Assembly: GCA_947631815.1 (NCBI GenBank)
Contig: CANRMT010000007.1
Location: 1-47,385 of the forward strand
Direction of reading: 5' to 3'
DNA: 47,385 nucleotides
Source of the DNA: an uncultured Eisenbergiella sp.
Lineage (GTDB): Bacteria > Bacillota > Clostridia > Lachnospirales > Lachnospiraceae
The notes under the pieces were generated by a model that ran no database searches, was not told the DNA's origin, and was given only the letters and a program-made list of their open reading frames with translations. Both the position numbers and the translations under genes were made by a program. Positions 22,568-30,932 of the stretch are shown one piece after another. Position 1 is the stretch's first letter. Each line of letters starts with the position of its first letter.

Positions 22568-22894
22568 CTACACCTCCTCGAATTTCAGTTGCAAGTACTT
22601 CCTGCCGTACTCTTTCTGAATGCTGTTCAGACCGAGAAGCATGGTATCCAGAAGAAGGACCGTTTTCTCGTTCACGGGATGGGTGAAAATGACATCGATG
22701 ACGCCGTCTTCTTCATTCGACGCCACTTCCATCTGCGCACTGGCCAGCGACTCCATCGCATTGATGGTATTGATGACCAGTATCGAGATGGCGCTGCACA
22801 CGACATCCGTACCCTCTTCCCCAAAGCCCGCATGCCCGGAAAACGTAAATCCGGTATACCTGCCCGCCGTCTTTCTCATTAAAACCGTCGTCAT
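22568..22894 (-). CDS. prp: Ribosomal-processing cysteine protease Prp
   Basis: A 108-residue Prp (formerly YsxB/DUF464). The catalytic pair is visible: His21 (FSGHAGFGEEGTD) and Cys33 (VVCSAIS). It cleaves the N-terminal extension of L27, the next gene product. The gene lies between rplU and rpmA, the standard Firmicute order. The start has only a weak ribosome site, so coupling to rplU is likely. Confidence 0.96.
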   Translation of the reverse strand: MTTVLMRKTAGRYTGFTFSGHAGFGEEGTDVVCSAISILVINTINAMESLASAQMEVASNEEDGVIDVIFTHPVNEKTVLLLDTMLLGLNSIQKEYGRKYLQLKFEEV

Positions 22895-22914
22895 ATCACA
22901 TACCGGCCGCGGCG

Positions 22915-23220
22915 TCAGCCGTTGATCTTCTCGATCTTCACCTGCGTGTATGCCTGTCTATGACCCGTCTTCTTGTGGTAACCGGTCTTCCTCTTATACT
23001 TATAAACGACTACCTTTTTGCCTTTGCCTTCGCCGACGACCGTTGCGGTAACGGTCGCACCCGCCACATCGGCACCGACCTTCAGGCCTTCATCGCTGAT
23101 CGCGATTACCTGGTCAAACGTCACAGTCTCACCGGCCGCCGCGCCGAGCTTCTCAACCTTGAGAACGTCTCCTTCGGCCACCTTGTACTGTTTTCCGCCT
23201 GTTGCAATGATTGCGTACAT
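22915..23220 (-). CDS. rplU: 50S ribosomal protein L21
   Basis: A 101-residue L21 with typical N-terminus [14 protein letters not shown] and the conserved C-terminal segment [16 protein letters not shown]. It is the first gene of the rplU-prp-rpmA-obgE operon. ATG 23220 follows GGAGGTG by a few bases; a GTG at 23229 lies within the ribosome site and is rejected. A structured leader and a promoter lie upstream. Confidence 0.98.
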   Translation of the reverse strand: MYAIIATGGKQYKVAEGDVLKVEKLGAAAGETVTFDQVIAISDEGLKVGADVAGATVTATVVGEGKGKKVVVYKYKRKTGYHKKTGHRQAYTQVKIEKING

Positions 23221-23229
23221 TTCGGACAC

Positions 23230-23339
23230 CTCCTGTCTCCGTCAGTAAAACTGAGGTTTCTCGCTAACTGCGGTGGCGCCGTACCGCTGAAGAAAAACTT
23301 CGAAAGATGGGCGCACTTATACCTCGTTATGCGGCATAC
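23230..23339 (-). promoter_or_regulatory. Structured 5' leader of rplU, L21-leader candidate
   Basis: About 110 bases between the promoter and the ribosome site, read on the minus strand, contain the stems GCGGT...ACCGC and TCAGT-TTT-ACTGA. Many Firmicutes carry the L21 autoregulatory leader here (Rfam L21_leader); position and stem content fit, but I could not align it. Confidence 0.45.
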
Positions 23340-23345
23340 GAATGT

Positions 23346-23375
23346 ATTTTACCATCGTCCCTTCCGGTTTGTCAA
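23346..23375 (-). promoter_or_regulatory. rplU operon promoter
   Basis: Minus strand consensus TTGACA (23370-23375), an 18-base spacer and TAAAAT (23346-23351). The only strong promoter seen for the eight-gene operon. Confidence 0.72.
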
Positions 23376-23431
23376 CGAAAATTTCAGGGATTTGTTCATT
23401 TTGGCATTTCAAAAATCAGATAAATGCGTTC

Positions 23432-23460
23432 TTGTCTGCTGACGGATATGGTGCTATACT
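23432..23460 (+). promoter_or_regulatory. Promoter of the permease-phosphoribosyltransferase operon
   Basis: TTGTCT (23432-23437), a 17-base spacer and TATACT (23455-23460) with extended -10 TG. The leader is only about 45 bases with one small CGCAG/CTGCG stem, too short for a purine riboswitch. Confidence 0.72.
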
Positions 23461-23509
23461 GAGAACGCAGTTTGTTCTGCGAAAACTCTTATGAGAAAGG
23501 AATCACAGC

Positions 23510-24568
23510 ATGAGTACAATCCTAACTGACTTGCTCGCAGTCATCGGAGTCGTTTTAAACGGTCTCCCCCAGGGTCTTTTGGCCCTGACCTTCGGCTTTG
23601 CCTCCATTCCGACGGCTATGGCCTTCTTCGTCGGCGCCGTCGGCAATACGGTCACACAGAGCGTGGCCCCCATTTCCTTCCAGGCAGAGACGATCACTTA
23701 TGCCGGAACTGCCGGAAAGAACCGTTCCGAGCGCTGTGCCATGATCTTTATCGGGGGCGTTATCATGGCCCTGATCGGCGCTTTCGGTCTTTTGACCAGG
23801 ATCGTTGACTTTGTCGGCGAAGACATTGCATTCGGCATGATGGCCGGTGTCGGCATCATCCTGACCAAAGCGGCGCTTGATATGGTAAAAAAAGATGCCG
23901 TTTCCGGCGGCGTTTCTCTGGCTGCCGCTCTGATCACCTATTATTTCACACGAAACAGCAGCAATACACTGGTATATACCATCGTAGTCTCTGTTGTGGC
24001 ATCCTGTATTGCAAGCGCTGTTTTCAAAAAGAACAAAGATAATATCGTTGTGGTGGACGACAAATTCATCCGTCAGAAGTTCACGATCAATTCCAGCGTC
24101 ATCTTAGGCGCACTGGGCATGGTATGCTTAAACATCGGTTCCAACATTTCCTTTGGATCGATCACTGCCAGCATGGCGACGAGCGGAAACTACAATGTGG
24201 ATCATCTGACCGTGATCTCCTCTCTGGCAGACATGGCATCCTCCTTCTTCGGCGGTGCTCCGGTCGAATCCATTATCTCCGCAACGGCAAGCGCTCCTCA
24301 CCCGGTCTGGGCGGGCGTTATCATGATGCTGGTCATCGGCCTGATCCTGATCTTCGGTCTGCTGCCCAAGATCAGCAAATACGTGCCTGCTTCTTCTATC
24401 GCCGGATTTTTGTTCGTGCTGGGCATCTTTAAGACGGTGGCCCTGGATGCTCCCGGCGCACTGGCGGCCAATCCCGCTGTGGGCGGCACTGCGATGGTCG
24501 TCACCGCCGTGACCAATCCGTTCCTGGGAATGCTGGCAGGCGTGATCGCAAGATTCCTCGGCTTATAA
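23510..24568 (+). CDS. NCS2-like nucleobase permease
   Basis: A 352-residue membrane protein with about ten or more hydrophobic segments. It resembles the NCS2/AzgA-type purine permeases (GNTVTQSVAPISFQAETIT; GGAPVESIISATAS) but is some 80 residues shorter than usual members. The gene is followed after 30 bases by a phosphoribosyltransferase, which predicts uptake of a base and its immediate trapping as nucleotide. The substrate (adenine, guanine/xanthine, uracil) is not determined. AGAAAGGA precedes ATG 23510. Confidence 0.8.
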   Translation: MSTILTDLLAVIGVVLNGLPQGLLALTFGFASIPTAMAFFVGAVGNTVTQSVAPISFQAETITYAGTAGKNRSERCAMIFIGGVIMALIGAFGLLTRIVDFVGEDIAFGMMAGVGIILTKAALDMVKKDAVSGGVSLAAALITYYFTRNSSNTLVYTIVVSVVASCIASAVFKKNKDNIVVVDDKFIRQKFTINSSVILGALGMVCLNIGSNISFGSITASMATSGNYNVDHLTVISSLADMASSFFGGAPVESIISATASAPHPVWAGVIMMLVIGLILIFGLLPKISKYVPASSIAGFLFVLGIFKTVALDAPGALAANPAVGGTAMVVTAVTNPFLGMLAGVIARFLGL

Positions 24569-24598
24569 AGGCGGACAGTCATAGAAAGGATCAAAAAC

Positions 24599-25168
24599 AT
24601 GAAGCAGTATGAGATCAATCTTTGCGGCGTGACACGCACGCTTCCCTTTATTGCGATCAACGATACCATGGCTTTTGCCAGCTTTGTCATTCTGGGCGAT
24701 ACCGAACTGATCGCCGCCTGCGCACCCGAACTGGCAAAACAGATCGGCCCGGTCGACGCCTTGGTGACCGCAGAGGCCAAAGGCATTGCGCTGACCTACG
24801 AGCTTTCCAGGTGCTTAGGTCTCAAAGAGTTCATCGTTGCCAGAAAGAGCACCAAATCCTACATGCGGGATGTGGTCAGCGCTTCTGTTCATTCCATCAC
24901 GACACAGGGCGAACAGCACCTATATCTGGACGGTGTGGATGCGGACAAGATCCGCGGCAAAAATATCTGCCTGATCGACGATGTGATCTCCACAGGCGAA
25001 TCCCTTTCCGCACTGGAAACGCTGGTCAATAATGCCGGCGCTGATGTGGTGAAAAAGGCAGCCGTTTTAGCGGAGGGCGACGCTGCCTCCCGTAAGGATA
25101 TCATCTTCTTACAGAAGCTTCCGCTGTTTCAAAAGACCGCGGAAGGTGAATATGAAGTGATCGGGTGA
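24599..25168 (+). CDS. Phosphoribosyltransferase, adenine-type-like
   Basis: A 189-residue type I PRTase. The PRPP-binding loop is ICLIDDVISTGES (about residues 121-133), and the pyrophosphate-loop region lies near VTAEAKGIAL. Overall arrangement is closest to adenine/xanthine PRTases. It presumably converts the base imported by the upstream permease into a nucleoside monophosphate. Second and last gene of the operon, closed by a terminator. Confidence 0.85.
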   Translation: MKQYEINLCGVTRTLPFIAINDTMAFASFVILGDTELIAACAPELAKQIGPVDALVTAEAKGIALTYELSRCLGLKEFIVARKSTKSYMRDVVSASVHSITTQGEQHLYLDGVDADKIRGKNICLIDDVISTGESLSALETLVNNAGADVVKKAAVLAEGDAASRKDIIFLQKLPLFQKTAEGEYEVIG

Positions 25169-25182
25169 TACCTTTAAACTTT

Positions 25183-25218
25183 AAGGGCCGGACGGCCATT
25201 ACAGCCGTCCGGCTCTTT
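25183..25218 (+). terminator. Terminator of the permease-PRTase operon
   Basis: Nine-base perfect stem GCCGGACGG (25187-25195) / CCGTCCGGC (25205-25213) followed by TCTTT. Confidence 0.8.
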
Positions 25219-25271
25219 GCATGTTCTGCCGGAACAGAGGCGCACTCTGAAAGCCCTGTTTCCGCCGGATC

Positions 25272-25303
25272 ATAAAACCGCCCCGCCATGTTTCAGGCGG
25301 GGC
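25272..25303 (-). terminator. Terminator of the carbohydrate importer operon
   Basis: Minus strand stem GCCCCGCC / GGCGGGGC (25296-25303 and 25280-25287) followed by GGTTTTAT. It ends the permease-permease-binding-protein transcript. Confidence 0.75.
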
Positions 25304-25319
25304 AGGATTCCGTTTGTCC

Positions 25320-25339
25320 GGCGCGCCCTTCGGCGCGCC
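25320..25339. other. Short G+C hairpin downstream of the binding-protein gene
   Basis: Perfect eight-base arms GGCGCGCC (25320-25327 and 25332-25339) around CTTC. It has no T tract and lies between the binding-protein stop and its terminator, probably protecting the 3' end of the mRNA. Confidence 0.55.
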
Positions 25340-25364
25340 ATATTTCATTTCATTATGATACGAA

Positions 25365-27050
25365 TCAGAATTTACCGTCGATATAGTCCTGATACCACTG
25401 GATCCAGTCATAATACTGCAGCGTCTTCAACTGGGCCAGGAAGCCGTCCCAGGAGGCGTCGTCCACGCCGTTCAGGATGCTGGTAGCGGTAAAGTTCTGG
25501 ATGTAGGCGAACAGATCGGTCTCCATGAAGGTACGCTCCTCCAGCTTGGCGCTGTCCACCAGCCTGGTAGGCGGATACTCGTCCTGCATCATATCCCAGA
25601 CCTGCTCGGTGGTATTCGTCTTGAACCAGATGCTGTAGGAATCTTCCTTGGTGATGATCTCGACCTCATCCTTCAGGATCAGTGTGCCGTTGCCCATCTG
25701 ACCGTTGGTGTACTTATAGTTGTCGACCGTGAAGTCCTCAGCCAGCCCCTCAGGGGTCTTCTGATAGATCTTCCCGTCGTCGCCTTCATACCAGAAGCCG
25801 CCCTCTTCGCCGTAACGCATCGTGAATTTGATCTTGCGATCGCTGGAAAGATAATCCCACCACTCCAGCAGTCTTTCCGGATTCTCGCACGCGGATGTGA
25901 TGGCGAAACCGGATTTGTTGGCGATCAGCTGATTCTTGTGACCGGTCTTGACGTAATCGTATCCGTCCACATCCAGCTTCACGATGGGCTCATACTGGCT
26001 CGCGACCTCCTCGGGCATCATCGCGTACGGGGAGAAGCAGAGCGCCACGCCGCACACGCCGCTCTTGAGCTTGGCGAAGAACTGATCGTTGGTCTCGGTG
26101 AAGGATTCCACATCCATCAGCCCCTCTTCCACCAGCATGTGCATGTACTCCAGGTATTCACGGAACGCGGGCGTATCCAGGGTAGGGGTAGCGACGCCGT
26201 TCTTTACCATGAAATAGTGAGAGGATACGCCGCTGTCATAGCCTGCGATGCCCCAGGAGTTGGCCAGGTTGATGATCTTGGCCGCCCAGTTGGCCTCGCT
26301 GGTCTTCAGCGGGATCTCGTCGGTGGTGTCGCCGTTGCCGTTCATATCGTTGTCACGGAAAGCGATCAGCACATCGTGCAGCTCGTCCATCGTGGTGGGC
26401 ATTTCCAGCCCGAGCTGATCCAGCCACACCTTGTTGATAAACAGGTTCGCAGGAGACTCATCCTGGTAGCTGGTCTCCACACCGGTCATCAGAGCGCGCA
26501 CAGAGCCGTCAGACCAGGTGACCAGATCCAGACCGCCGTCGATGGTCGCATAATCCGCCAGCACATGCGGGCAGTACTGCTCCAGCATACCGGAGATATC
26601 CAGGAAAGAATCCATGCTGCTGGCGATCTGGGATTCGCTGATCAGGCCCAGGAATGCATCCGGCAGATCCGCCGTCAGCATCGCGTTGACCTTCTCCGTG
26701 GAGCCCGCGGGCACCATGATCCAGTTGATATGGACGCCGGTGGCCTCTTCTGCCATCTGGAACGCCAGCTGCTCGTTGAAGTCCTCACACATGCTATGGG
26801 TGTGCTTGTTCACCGCGATATCGAAGGTGATAGGCTCCTTCGAGGTCTCTTCCGCGGGTGCGGCCTCAGACGCGGCCTCCTCCGCGGGCGCCTCGTCCGT
26901 CTTCTCAGCCGGGGCCTCTTCCTTCTGCGCCGTCGTATCGGCCGGAGCGCTGTCGGACGACCCGGAGCCGCAGCCGATCATGGTAAACAGCATACATGCC
27001 GTCAGCCCGGCGCAGGCAAGCTTCTTTAACAGTTCCCTCTTTTTGATCAT
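25365..27050 (-). CDS. Extracellular solute-binding lipoprotein of a sugar ABC importer
   Basis: A 561-residue family-1 binding protein (LplA type). The signal peptide ends in a lipobox with Cys27 (MIGCG), followed by an Ala/Glu/Pro-rich linker of about 45 residues with repeated EAAPAEE-like units, then the binding domain (HTHSMCEDFNEQLAFQMAEEATG onward). A calcium-like loop DNDMNGNGDTTDE is visible. The large size and the LplB/LplC-type permeases encoded upstream suggest an oligosaccharide, possibly from plant or host glycans; the actual sugar is unknown. AAGGAGGG precedes the ATG. Last gene of the operon. Confidence 0.92.
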   Translation of the reverse strand: MIKKRELLKKLACAGLTACMLFTMIGCGSGSSDSAPADTTAQKEEAPAEKTDEAPAEEAASEAAPAEETSKEPITFDIAVNKHTHSMCEDFNEQLAFQMAEEATGVHINWIMVPAGSTEKVNAMLTADLPDAFLGLISESQIASSMDSFLDISGMLEQYCPHVLADYATIDGGLDLVTWSDGSVRALMTGVETSYQDESPANLFINKVWLDQLGLEMPTTMDELHDVLIAFRDNDMNGNGDTTDEIPLKTSEANWAAKIINLANSWGIAGYDSGVSSHYFMVKNGVATPTLDTPAFREYLEYMHMLVEEGLMDVESFTETNDQFFAKLKSGVCGVALCFSPYAMMPEEVASQYEPIVKLDVDGYDYVKTGHKNQLIANKSGFAITSACENPERLLEWWDYLSSDRKIKFTMRYGEEGGFWYEGDDGKIYQKTPEGLAEDFTVDNYKYTNGQMGNGTLILKDEVEIITKEDSYSIWFKTNTTEQVWDMMQDEYPPTRLVDSAKLEERTFMETDLFAYIQNFTATSILNGVDDASWDGFLAQLKTLQYYDWIQWYQDYIDGKF

Positions 27051-27127
27051 TTTTTTCCCTCCTTAATAAACATCGGTTCCTTTTCGGACAAACGGATTTA
27101 TACAAATTGAGATAGCAGCAAAGGAAA

Positions 27128-28033
27128 TCAGCCCTTCACGGACCCGATCATGACGCCTTTGACGAAGTACTTCTGCACAAACGGATAGACGCAGATGATC
27201 GGCACGGTGGACACGACGATGACGCCGTACTTGATGACCTGGCCCATCTGCTGCAGACGCATGGCAGCCTCCGGATCCGTTTCGGTGGTAGTGTTGATCG
27301 TCGTCGTGGCTGACAGCAGGATTTCCCGCAGATACAGCTGCAGCGGATATTTCCCTTCGTCCGTCATAAAGATCATGGCATTGAAGTAGGAATTCCAGTG
27401 TACCACGGCGATATACAGCGCGATGACCGCGACGATCGCTTTCGAAAGCGGGAGCACGATGCTCACGAAGAACCTCGCGTTGCCGCAGCCGTCGATGCGC
27501 GCGGCGTCCAGCAGATCGTCCGACATATTGCCCGCCAGGAAGGACCTGGTGATGATGATATTGTATACGGATACGCTCCCCAGCAGGACCATCAGCAGCC
27601 TGGTGTTCACCAGGTTCAGGCTCTTGACCACCAGGTACATGGGGATCATGCCGCCGGAGAAGTACATGGTGAAGACGAACAGCATCATGATGATGTTCCT
27701 GCCCGGCAGATCCTTCCGGGAAAGCGAGTAGCCCGCCAGCATCGTCACGCAGACGCCGAACACGGTGCCGCAGCCGGTGTAGATGAGCGTATTGAGATAG
27801 CCGGAAAGGATGCGCTTATCCATGAACACGCGGCGGTACCCCATCAGGGTGATACCCTTCGGCAGAAAGACCAGCTGCCCGTTGTTCACGTACATGGGAT
27901 CCGAGAAGGACGCGATCACCACGAAATAAAGCGGATACATGACGATCACGATAAAGAAAAGCAAAAACGCCCATGTGACGATATCGAACACTCTGTCATC
28001 CCAGCTGACCTGCATTTTCGATCTTTTTTTCAT
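27128..28033 (-). CDS. Carbohydrate ABC transporter permease (LplC/MalG type)
   Basis: A 301-residue inner-membrane permease with six helices. The EAA loop that docks the ATPase is DAARIDGCGNARFFVSIVLPLSKA. The ending FVKGVMIGSVKG is typical of the LplC group. It begins 19 bases after the other permease gene, with GGGGGACAGG upstream, and is followed by the binding protein. No ATPase gene is nearby; such systems usually share a general sugar ATPase of the MsmX kind. Confidence 0.94.
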   Translation of the reverse strand: MKKRSKMQVSWDDRVFDIVTWAFLLFFIVIVMYPLYFVVIASFSDPMYVNNGQLVFLPKGITLMGYRRVFMDKRILSGYLNTLIYTGCGTVFGVCVTMLAGYSLSRKDLPGRNIIMMLFVFTMYFSGGMIPMYLVVKSLNLVNTRLLMVLLGSVSVYNIIITRSFLAGNMSDDLLDAARIDGCGNARFFVSIVLPLSKAIVAVIALYIAVVHWNSYFNAMIFMTDEGKYPLQLYLREILLSATTTINTTTETDPEAAMRLQQMGQVIKYGVIVVSTVPIICVYPFVQKYFVKGVMIGSVKG

Positions 28034-28052
28034 CTTCCTGTCCCCCTTTCCG

Positions 28053-28970
28053 TCAGAACAGCCCCGTGCCGCTGACCTTGTTGGAGATCTTGTTCACCGT
28101 CACCAGCACCAGGAAATTAATGACATTGTTGAACAGGCCGATGGCCGTGGAATAACTGTACCGCTGCTGCTGCAGACCCATCTTGTAAATGTAGGTGGAG
28201 ATGACCTCCGAAACCGGTGTGTTCAGATCGTTCTGGAGCAGATACACCTTTTCGTAGCCGACGCTGAGCACATTGCCGCAGTTCATGATCAGCAGGATGA
28301 TCATGGTAGGCAGGATCGCCGGGATGTCCACATGGAGGATGCGCTGCAGCTTATTGGCGCCGTCGATCCTGGCCGCCTCATGCAGCTCCTGGCTGACGCC
28401 GGTCAGCGCCGCTATGTAGATGATGGAATTCCAGCCCATGTTCTGCCAGACGCCGGACCACACGTACATATGCCGGAAGTACTTGCTCTCACCCATGAAG
28501 AAGGTGTCGCCGCTGCCGCCGAGATAGGAAAGCAGGGTGTTGATCACGCCGGAACGGGGAGAAAACAGGACGGACATCATACCGACCAGCACCACCGTGG
28601 AGATGAAGTACGGCATATAGGTCACGGTCTGCGTGAACTTCTTGAACTTCAGGTTGTTGATGTTGTTGATGATCAGCGCGAGGATGATCGGCAGCGGGAA
28701 ACCCACCACCAGCGAATAGAGGCTGATCGCCAGCGTATTGCCGAGGATCTGCCAGAACCTGGGCGTGTGGAAAAAGGTCGTGAACCATTTCATCCCGGCC
28801 CAGGGACTCCCCATGATCCCCTTGGATGCGGTGAAGTCCTTGAAGGCGATGATCAGACCGTACATCGGCGCATACATGAACGTGCCGATATAAATCACCG
28901 CCGGAAGCAGGAACAGGTACAGGACCCAGTTCCGCTTCATCAGAATCAGCGTTTTCTTTCTCTGTGTCAA
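28053..28970 (-). CDS. Sugar ABC transporter permease (LplB type)
   Basis: A 305-residue permease, first gene of the operon, with six membrane helices and the EAA loop HEAARIDGANKLQRILHVDIP. I choose TTG 28970: GGAGAGG lies seven bases before it. The in-frame ATG at 29033 falls within about one base of the promoter -10 element and cannot be translated from that transcript. The resulting N-terminus MTQRKKTLILMKRNWVLYLFLLP also fits the family better. Confidence 0.92.
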   Translation of the reverse strand: MTQRKKTLILMKRNWVLYLFLLPAVIYIGTFMYAPMYGLIIAFKDFTASKGIMGSPWAGMKWFTTFFHTPRFWQILGNTLAISLYSLVVGFPLPIILALIINNINNLKFKKFTQTVTYMPYFISTVVLVGMMSVLFSPRSGVINTLLSYLGGSGDTFFMGESKYFRHMYVWSGVWQNMGWNSIIYIAALTGVSQELHEAARIDGANKLQRILHVDIPAILPTMIILLIMNCGNVLSVGYEKVYLLQNDLNTPVSEVISTYIYKMGLQQQRYSYSTAIGLFNNVINFLVLVTVNKISNKVSGTGLF

Positions 28971-29031
28971 TTTGATTCCTCTCCTTCCCCTTTTTTGAAA
29001 CTCTTTTGCAAGGTCCCTGTAAGATATTTTC

Positions 29032-29061
29032 ACTATAACACATATCGACTTCTCATGTCAA
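29032..29061 (-). promoter_or_regulatory. Promoter of the sugar importer operon
   Basis: Minus strand consensus TTGACA (29056-29061), an 18-base spacer and TATAGT (29032-29037). The following 60-base leader carries no evident riboswitch or operator; no regulator gene is adjacent. Confidence 0.7.
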
Positions 29062-29268
29062 TCAGGATATGCAGAATATCCAATTTTATTTTACAAATCT
29101 GTTTTTTCAGCGCCGTTTTGTACAAACGAAAAGCTGCCGATAGGTTAAGGAAAGTGTTATTCGATGTGCATATATAACAAAATACGGATATTATCTGAAG
29201 TCAGAGCAGGCGAATGAACCAATGAAATTTAGAAAGAGATGGGATCGCGGCGCGCGGAACAGAACGGT

Positions 29269-29434
29269 CTGCGGTCACACCGGAGCGCAGGCCAGAAACC
29301 GCCGCGTGCGGCACGCGCTTAAAAAAGGAGCCTGCAATCGTCGGAGCACAGGCGGAAGCCGCCGCATGAAACATGCGCTGAAAAAAAGAGCCTGCGGTCA
29401 TGTCGGAGCGCATGCGGAGCTGTCAGACCGCAGG
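29269..29434. repeat. Tandem repeat of about 60 bp, two full copies and one partial, with conserved stems
   Basis: Copies at 29269-29330 (62 bp), 29331-29390 (60 bp) and 29391 to about 29422 (partial), each starting near (C/T)CTGC and containing CGGAGC...CAGG; copies 1 and 2 also hold a small stem followed by TTAAAAAA or TGAAAAAA. The stems are CGCGTG-CGG-CACGCG (29303-29317) and CGCATG-AAA-CATGCG (29363-29377): the loop changed completely while one pair changed from G-C to A-T. A further inverted repeat CCTGCGGTC / GACCGCAGG spans 29391-29434. Short frames exist on both strands (29222-29503 plus, 29201-29413 minus) without convincing ribosome sites. It occupies most of the 430-base gene-free gap after rluD; the rest (29062-29268) shows nothing I can name. 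Confidence 0.7.
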
Positions 29435-29466
29435 ATCATAGATATGGAAATGGAAACAAACCGTTC

Positions 29467-30390
29467 TCACGCCCGCAGCGTGCGCAGGAGCGCCTCGAAA
29501 TAGGCCGGCAGGGGCGCTTCGGTCTCCACATAGACGCCGGAGACGGGATGGACGAAGCCGAGGATCATGGCGTGGAGCGTCTGGCCCTCCAGCTGGGGGA
29601 ATGGGCACCTGCGCGGCCCGTAAACGGCGTCGCCCAGGACCGGATGGCCGATGGAAGCCATATGGACGCGGATCTGATGCGTCCGTCCCGTTTCCAGACG
29701 GCATTCAATATAGGTATAGCCGGGAAAGCGTTCCAGGACCCGGTAATGCGTGACGGCGGGCTTGCCGTTCCGGACGCCGGCCGCCATTTTTTTGCGGTCA
29801 TGCGGATCCCGGCCGATGGACGCGTCCACCCTGCCCTCCTCTTCCGAAACCACACCGTGGACGACGGCGCGGTAACGGCGCACGATGGTGTGCTCCTTCA
29901 GCTGCCCGGCGATCCTGCGGTGGGCGTTGTCGTTTTTGCAGATCAGCACGGAGCCCGTGGTATCCCGGTCGATGCGGTGGACGATGCCGGGACGCAGACA
30001 GCCGTTGATGCCGGACAGATTTCCCTGACAGTGAAACAGGACGGCGTTCACCAACGTATCGCTGTAATGCCCGGCCGCCGGATGGACCACCATGCCTTTT
30101 GGCTTGTTGACCACCAGCACGTCATCGTCCTCATAGAGGATATCCAGAGGGATGTCCTGCGGCCGGATGTCCGGCTCCACGGCTTTGGGAAGATAAAAGA
30201 TCACATCATCGTCCATCCTGACCCGGTAATTCGCCTTCACAGGCACGCCGTTCACCAGCACCTGGCCGTCCCGGATCAGCTTCTGGATAAAGGAACGCGA
30301 CAAAGAATCGATAAGCGCGGACATGCACTTATCGATCCTCTCCTCTTCCTGTTCTGCTGTGATCTGAAACCGAAACAGATCTTCTTCCAT
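29467..30390 (-). CDS. rluD: RluD-family 23S rRNA pseudouridine synthase
   Basis: A 307-residue RluA/RluD-type synthase. An S4 RNA-binding domain (about 17-65: ERIDKCMSALIDSLSRSFIQ, VLVNG) is followed by the catalytic domain with nucleophile Asp141 in HRIDRDTTG. In Firmicutes this gene (ylyB) follows lspA, as here: it starts eight bases after the lspA stop. The target uridines are inferred from family only. Confidence 0.93.
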   Translation of the reverse strand: MEEDLFRFQITAEQEEERIDKCMSALIDSLSRSFIQKLIRDGQVLVNGVPVKANYRVRMDDDVIFYLPKAVEPDIRPQDIPLDILYEDDDVLVVNKPKGMVVHPAAGHYSDTLVNAVLFHCQGNLSGINGCLRPGIVHRIDRDTTGSVLICKNDNAHRRIAGQLKEHTIVRRYRAVVHGVVSEEEGRVDASIGRDPHDRKKMAAGVRNGKPAVTHYRVLERFPGYTYIECRLETGRTHQIRVHMASIGHPVLGDAVYGPRRCPFPQLEGQTLHAMILGFVHPVSGVYVETEAPLPAYFEALLRTLRA

Positions 30391-30397
30391 GGCTGCC

Positions 30398-30931
30398 TCA
30401 TTTCCAGAACATCAGCGCCCGCAGAGCCTCTTTCAGAAAAGAAAAATCATCCTCCCGGTAGGGCCCCCAGATGATCAGGACAAGCCCAAGCACGCTGACG
30501 AAAGACACGAACATATCCGCCACATTGAAAACGGGAAAATCGATGAGCCGGATATAAATGAAATCGACGACATAATCCAGCCGGAGCCTGTCGATAAAAT
30601 TCCCCAGGGCGCCAGCCACCAGGAACGAGCCCATGATGTGCAGCGGAAGATATTTTTTCGTCGGCGGCATGTGCAGGAGAATGAATGTGAACGCGATCAG
30701 CACAAGCACGGTCATCACGATGAAAAAGATCTTCTGCCCCTGGAAAAAGCCGAAGGCGGCCCCACGATTCTCCAGATAGCGCAGCTCCAGGACGCCGGGG
30801 ATCAGCGGGATCGCAGCCTGTCCCTTCAGGAAGCGCACCGCAAGGTATTTCGTATACTGATCGGCCAGCGTACCGGCAAGGATGACCAGAAGATCCGGCA
30901 AAAGCAGGCGTTTCCCTTTTCCTATCATCAT
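30398..30931 (-). CDS. lspA: Lipoprotein signal peptidase (signal peptidase II)
   Basis: A 177-residue membrane protease with four helices that removes signal peptides from prolipoproteins such as the sugar-binding protein and DD-carboxypeptidase in this window. The catalytic aspartates are visible: Asp123 in LDYVVDFIYI and Asp139 in FNVADMF, together with GNFIDR and ENRGAAFG. Either ATG at 30931 or 30928 can start; GAAGAGG lies upstream. It almost touches the aroB stop, so aroB-lspA-rluD form one transcript. Confidence 0.96.
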   Translation of the reverse strand: MMIGKGKRLLLPDLLVILAGTLADQYTKYLAVRFLKGQAAIPLIPGVLELRYLENRGAAFGFFQGQKIFFIVMTVLVLIAFTFILLHMPPTKKYLPLHIMGSFLVAGALGNFIDRLRLDYVVDFIYIRLIDFPVFNVADMFVSFVSVLGLVLIIWGPYREDDFSFLKEALRALMFWK

Positions 30932-30932
30932 C

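Noticed and set aside
23461-23509. Purine riboswitch expected before a base permease
   Set aside because: The leader is about 45 bases with only one small stem; it is too short for the three-way junction, and no conserved core was found.
29222-29503. Basic 93-residue frame across the tandem repeat (possible cationic peptide)
   Set aside because: Ribosome site is poor, the frame runs into the 3' end of rluD, and the stem-preserving change in the repeats argues for a nucleic-acid-level function.
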